Part shown: one piece after another, positions 16,128 to 18,007 of the stretch
How the letters are laid out: the number at the start of each line of letters is the position of its first letter
Numbering within the stretch: position 1 is the stretch's first letter
Origin: an uncultured Bacteroidales bacterium
GTDB taxonomy: Bacteria > Bacteroidota > Bacteroidia > Bacteroidales > Muribaculaceae
Direction of reading: 5' to 3'
NCBI GenBank assembly: GCA_949123685.1
Contig: CASBHZ010000059.1
Location: 1 to 18,007, forward strand
DNA: 18,007 bases
The notes under the pieces: generated by a model
What the model was told of the DNA's origin: nothing
The model's database searches: none
The model's input: the letters and a program-made list of their open reading frames with translations, nothing else
Program-made: the position numbers and the translations under genes

Positions 16128-16810
16128 AAATAACGAATCGTATCATTTTTGTTTTGTCCTTGCTTGTGCTGTCGTTGTCGGCTAAGTCTCAAACCCACTA
16201 TTCTTCAAATATATCTGTTGGAGTTAAGGGTGGTGTGGATCTTTCCCGGGTTTCATTCACACCAAGTGTGAAGCAAAGTTTCGCGATGGGAGGCAATGCC
16301 GGTGTTACATTCCGGTACATTGAAGAGAATCACTTTGGACTCATCGCTGAGGTTAATTTTGAGCAGCGTGGTTGGAAGGAAGATTTCGAGGAGTATCCTT
16401 TCGAGTATACCCGAACTCTTAACTATGTACAGATACCGTTTCTTGCCCATATTTATTTTGGACGTAGAGGCAGATTCTTCTTTAATGCTGGTCCTGAGAT
16501 AGGATTTATGATAGGGGAATCTACCAAAGCGAATTTTAATTATATGGACATACCCTCCGTGCCCGATTTCCCGTCAGCACTGCGAACCACATATCAATAT
16601 CAGATGGCTGCAGAGAATAAGGTGGATTTCGGCATTTCAGCGGGACTTGGTGGAGAGTTTAGCTTGAATAAACGCAACTCGATATATATAGAAGGTAGGT
16701 TCTATTATGGACTTGGCAATGTGTTGCGGTCCGGTCGAACAGAGAATTTCAGGGGATCAAACTCTATGTCGATAATGGCGAGTGTTGGTTATTGGTTTCG
16801 TGTAAAATAA
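16124..16810 (+). CDS. PorT-family outer-membrane beta-barrel protein
   Basis: The 228-residue protein has a signal peptide ending SAKSQ (residues 1-23). It then has repeated amphipathic strands typical of small eight-stranded barrels (PorT/OMP_b-brl_2): SVGVKGGVDLSRVSF, FGLIAEVNFEQRGWK, LNYVQIPFLAHIYFG, RFFFNAGPEIGFMIG, DFGISAGLGGEF and a closing SIMASVGYWFRVK. The G-K-G--LS and Y-QIP-L elements are family hallmarks. PorT itself is tied to type IX secretion in Porphyromonas, but most family members have no assigned role and this protein should not be called PorT. The start overlaps the stop of the LysM protein by four bases, so the two are translationally coupled and may work together at the envelope. 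Confidence 0.85.
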   Translation: MKITNRIIFVLSLLVLSLSAKSQTHYSSNISVGVKGGVDLSRVSFTPSVKQSFAMGGNAGVTFRYIEENHFGLIAEVNFEQRGWKEDFEEYPFEYTRTLNYVQIPFLAHIYFGRRGRFFFNAGPEIGFMIGESTKANFNYMDIPSVPDFPSALRTTYQYQMAAENKVDFGISAGLGGEFSLNKRNSIYIEGRFYYGLGNVLRSGRTENFRGSNSMSIMASVGYWFRVK

Positions 16811-16872
16811 CAAGACAGGGATAAAATAACAAGACAGAGGTAAGTTTCTTACCTCTGTCTTGTTATTTTACA
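16801..16872. terminator. Bidirectional terminator with duplicated left arm
   Basis: A perfect 23 bp stem is formed by 16822-16844 and 16848-16870 around a three-base loop. A second left arm at 16801-16818, which includes the stop codon of the barrel gene, is also perfectly complementary over 18 bases to the same right arm (16855-16872). Each strand can thus form a very stable hairpin whose 3' arm ends in TTATTTTA or the equivalent. It sits between the convergent barrel gene and cdsA and should stop transcription from both sides. Confidence 0.85.
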
Positions 16873-16931
16873 CATAGATTTGACTTAACATCTACATATC
16901 GCTCTTGGAAACTGTTTAAATTTAACAGTCC

Positions 16932-17741
16932 TTAGATGTTTGTTACAATAAGGTAGAGGAGCACGGCAGGAGCGGCAAGAAGAAGGGAATCTATGCGGTC
17001 GAGAATACCTCCGTGTCCCGGTATTATGTTGCCTGAATCTTTAATGTTTAGTGTTCTTTTGATTAATGACTCGACCAAATCGCCCCATGTCCCGAAAATG
17101 GTTACTACCGACGCAAGACCGAGCCACATTAATAGATTTGAATCAAATCCGAAAAATCCGGGGCATAGGTAACAGAAGATAGTGGCGGCAGCAAGATTGA
17201 AAACGAGTCCTCCGAAAAAGCCTTCCCATGATTTTTTAGGCGAAATCCTTTCAAAAAGACGGTGACGACCGAATGCACTTCCTATCAGGAATGCCCCGGT
17301 ATCGTTGATCCAAAGGAAGAAGAACACGGCGAGCAGTGCCTCCGGTCTGCTGAACAGATATGAAATCCCAACGGCACAAGCCAATGGTATGCCTATATAT
17401 ATTTGCCCCATCATGGAGTGTGCAAGATTCTGTAAAGGTCTGCCATCTTTGATATAAAGTTCTTCAATGAACCTTGCGATCATCACTGCAATCCACAATA
17501 CAATAGGGAATATATAGACACCGAAGCATAGGCATATACATCCTGCAATGTCAAGCAATAATGTGGGTATCCTGTTAGTGTTTAATTCCGAACATATTTT
17601 GGAAAACTCTATAATGGCTATTGTTGCAAACACTGAAGCCATGATTGCAACGGCTTCATGTCCTGTCAGAATGCAGCCGATAATGATTACACAATATATG
17701 ATTCCGGACAATGTCCTGATCGATAGCTTCTTTAAATCCAT
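16932..17741 (-). CDS. cdsA: Phosphatidate cytidylyltransferase
   Basis: The 269-residue integral membrane protein is the usual length for CdsA. It makes CDP-diacylglycerol from phosphatidate and CTP, the branch point for phosphatidylethanolamine and phosphatidylglycerol synthesis at the inner membrane. The C-terminal family signature is complete: SLIKRTLNIKD then SGNIIPGHGGILDRID, with the conserved K-R, K-D, HGG and D-R-D residues. FFLWINDTGAFLIGSAFGRHRL and SPKKSWEGFFGGL are further conserved segments. About seven hydrophobic helices are visible, starting with IRTLSGIIYCVIIIGCIL. The ATG at 17741 fits the family start. It is transcribed towards the LysM/barrel operon and ends at the shared terminator. 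Confidence 0.95.
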   Translation of the reverse strand: MDLKKLSIRTLSGIIYCVIIIGCILTGHEAVAIMASVFATIAIIEFSKICSELNTNRIPTLLLDIAGCICLCFGVYIFPIVLWIAVMIARFIEELYIKDGRPLQNLAHSMMGQIYIGIPLACAVGISYLFSRPEALLAVFFFLWINDTGAFLIGSAFGRHRLFERISPKKSWEGFFGGLVFNLAAATIFCYLCPGFFGFDSNLLMWLGLASVVTIFGTWGDLVESLIKRTLNIKDSGNIIPGHGGILDRIDSLLLAAPAVLLYLIVTNI

Positions 17742-17839
17742 TTTGTATTAGAATATGTTTGAATTTAATACGAATTATATTTAAGAGTCTGTAAGGAAAG
17801 TTAAATCCAAATACACTCTTAAAGATTTCAATAATATGA

Positions 17840-17870
17840 CAAAGTTAGCTATTATCGCGGATAATTGCAA
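17840..17870 (-). promoter_or_regulatory. Bacteroidetes-type promoter for cdsA
   Basis: On the minus strand a TTG (-33 element, 17868-17870) is followed after 20 bases by TAACTTTG (17840-17847), a full match to TAnnTTTG. Transcription should begin near 17834, leaving a leader of roughly 93 bases before the cdsA ATG at 17741. The nearby inverted repeat copy (17908-18002) lies upstream of this promoter. Confidence 0.65.
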
Positions 17871-17907
17871 GGATAAATTTTTAAGGGGGTAACCAAAATC
17901 ATCGAAT

Positions 17908-18002
17908 TAAGAAGTTGTTTAAAAATAAATGTGAAATTTGGGGCGGCTCTCCTTTGAATAAAATTCATTTAAGGCAAAGGAGCATAGCGGGCTATGTGAC
18001 TG
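17908..18002 (-). repeat. Dispersed repeat, right inverted copy (REP-like hairpin)
   Basis: This is the reverse complement of 1-95 with two differences in 95 bases. The hairpin CATAG-CCCG-CTATG is at its outer end near 17983-17996. It lies upstream of the cdsA promoter and carries no ORF of its own. Its neighbours here (cdsA) and at the left copy (a glycoside hydrolase) are unrelated, which argues for a dispersed element rather than a gene-specific regulator. Confidence 0.8.
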
Positions 18003-18007
18003 CGCCG

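Noticed and set aside
1..18007. A complete defence or conflict system centred on the AlbA-type gene
   Set aside because: AlbA/Schlafen-type proteins can accompany such loci, but this copy is frameshifted and no nuclease, methyltransferase or toxin partner is visible nearby.

Overview
The window looks like chromosomal DNA of a gut-type Bacteroidales bacterium, possibly Muribaculaceae. This is judged from family content: multi-domain hemicellulases, a DUF5686 outer-membrane protein, DUF4250, a PorT-type barrel and a LysM/type 1 binding-protein fusion. It is also supported by Bacteroidetes-type promoter boxes (TAnnTTTG) with little Shine-Dalgarno signal. The genus is an inference.

Layout. Positions 1-95 and 17908-18002 are two inverted copies of one ~95 bp repeat carrying a small REP-like hairpin. 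Positions 132-5623 hold two large secreted glycoside hydrolases: a GH43-like/GH97 fusion, and a GH51 arabinofuranosidase with a partial propeller-like N-terminus. A cupin-type dTDP-keto-sugar isomerase (FdtA/WxcM) follows at once. A 189 bp imperfect inverted-repeat element (6034-6222) comes next. It contains a third, sequence-diverged copy of the same hairpin and shares a 24 bp end with a solo copy upstream of the GH51 gene. Positions 6234-10358 are a tight plus-strand cluster: PLP sugar aminotransferase, a 58-residue DUF4250 protein, a CYTH phosphohydrolase-like protein and a DUF5686 outer-membrane protein.

Positions 10496-14170 are the accessory and decaying part. They hold a dead IS4-family insertion sequence (minus strand, two stops and a frameshift), a stub of an AlbA/Schlafen-type ATP-binding protein, a nearly complete second member of that family broken at a G run, and a gene-poor stretch with tandem 12-mers and a strong hairpin.

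Positions 14175-16810 are a two-gene unit: a LysM plus type 1 periplasmic binding protein fusion, overlapping by 4 bp with a PorT-family barrel. It ends in an unusual double-arm terminator facing minus-strand cdsA (16932-17741), which has a good Bacteroidetes promoter.

Functionally, the left part combines plant arabinan/galactoside-type glycan breakdown with making an amino-deoxy sugar nucleotide for surface glycans. The isomerase and aminotransferase would act in sequence on dTDP-4-keto-6-deoxyglucose. The right part concerns the cell envelope. I see no CRISPR array, tRNA or rRNA. The most unusual content is the set of structured dispersed repeats; I do not see a complete new defence or mobile system.
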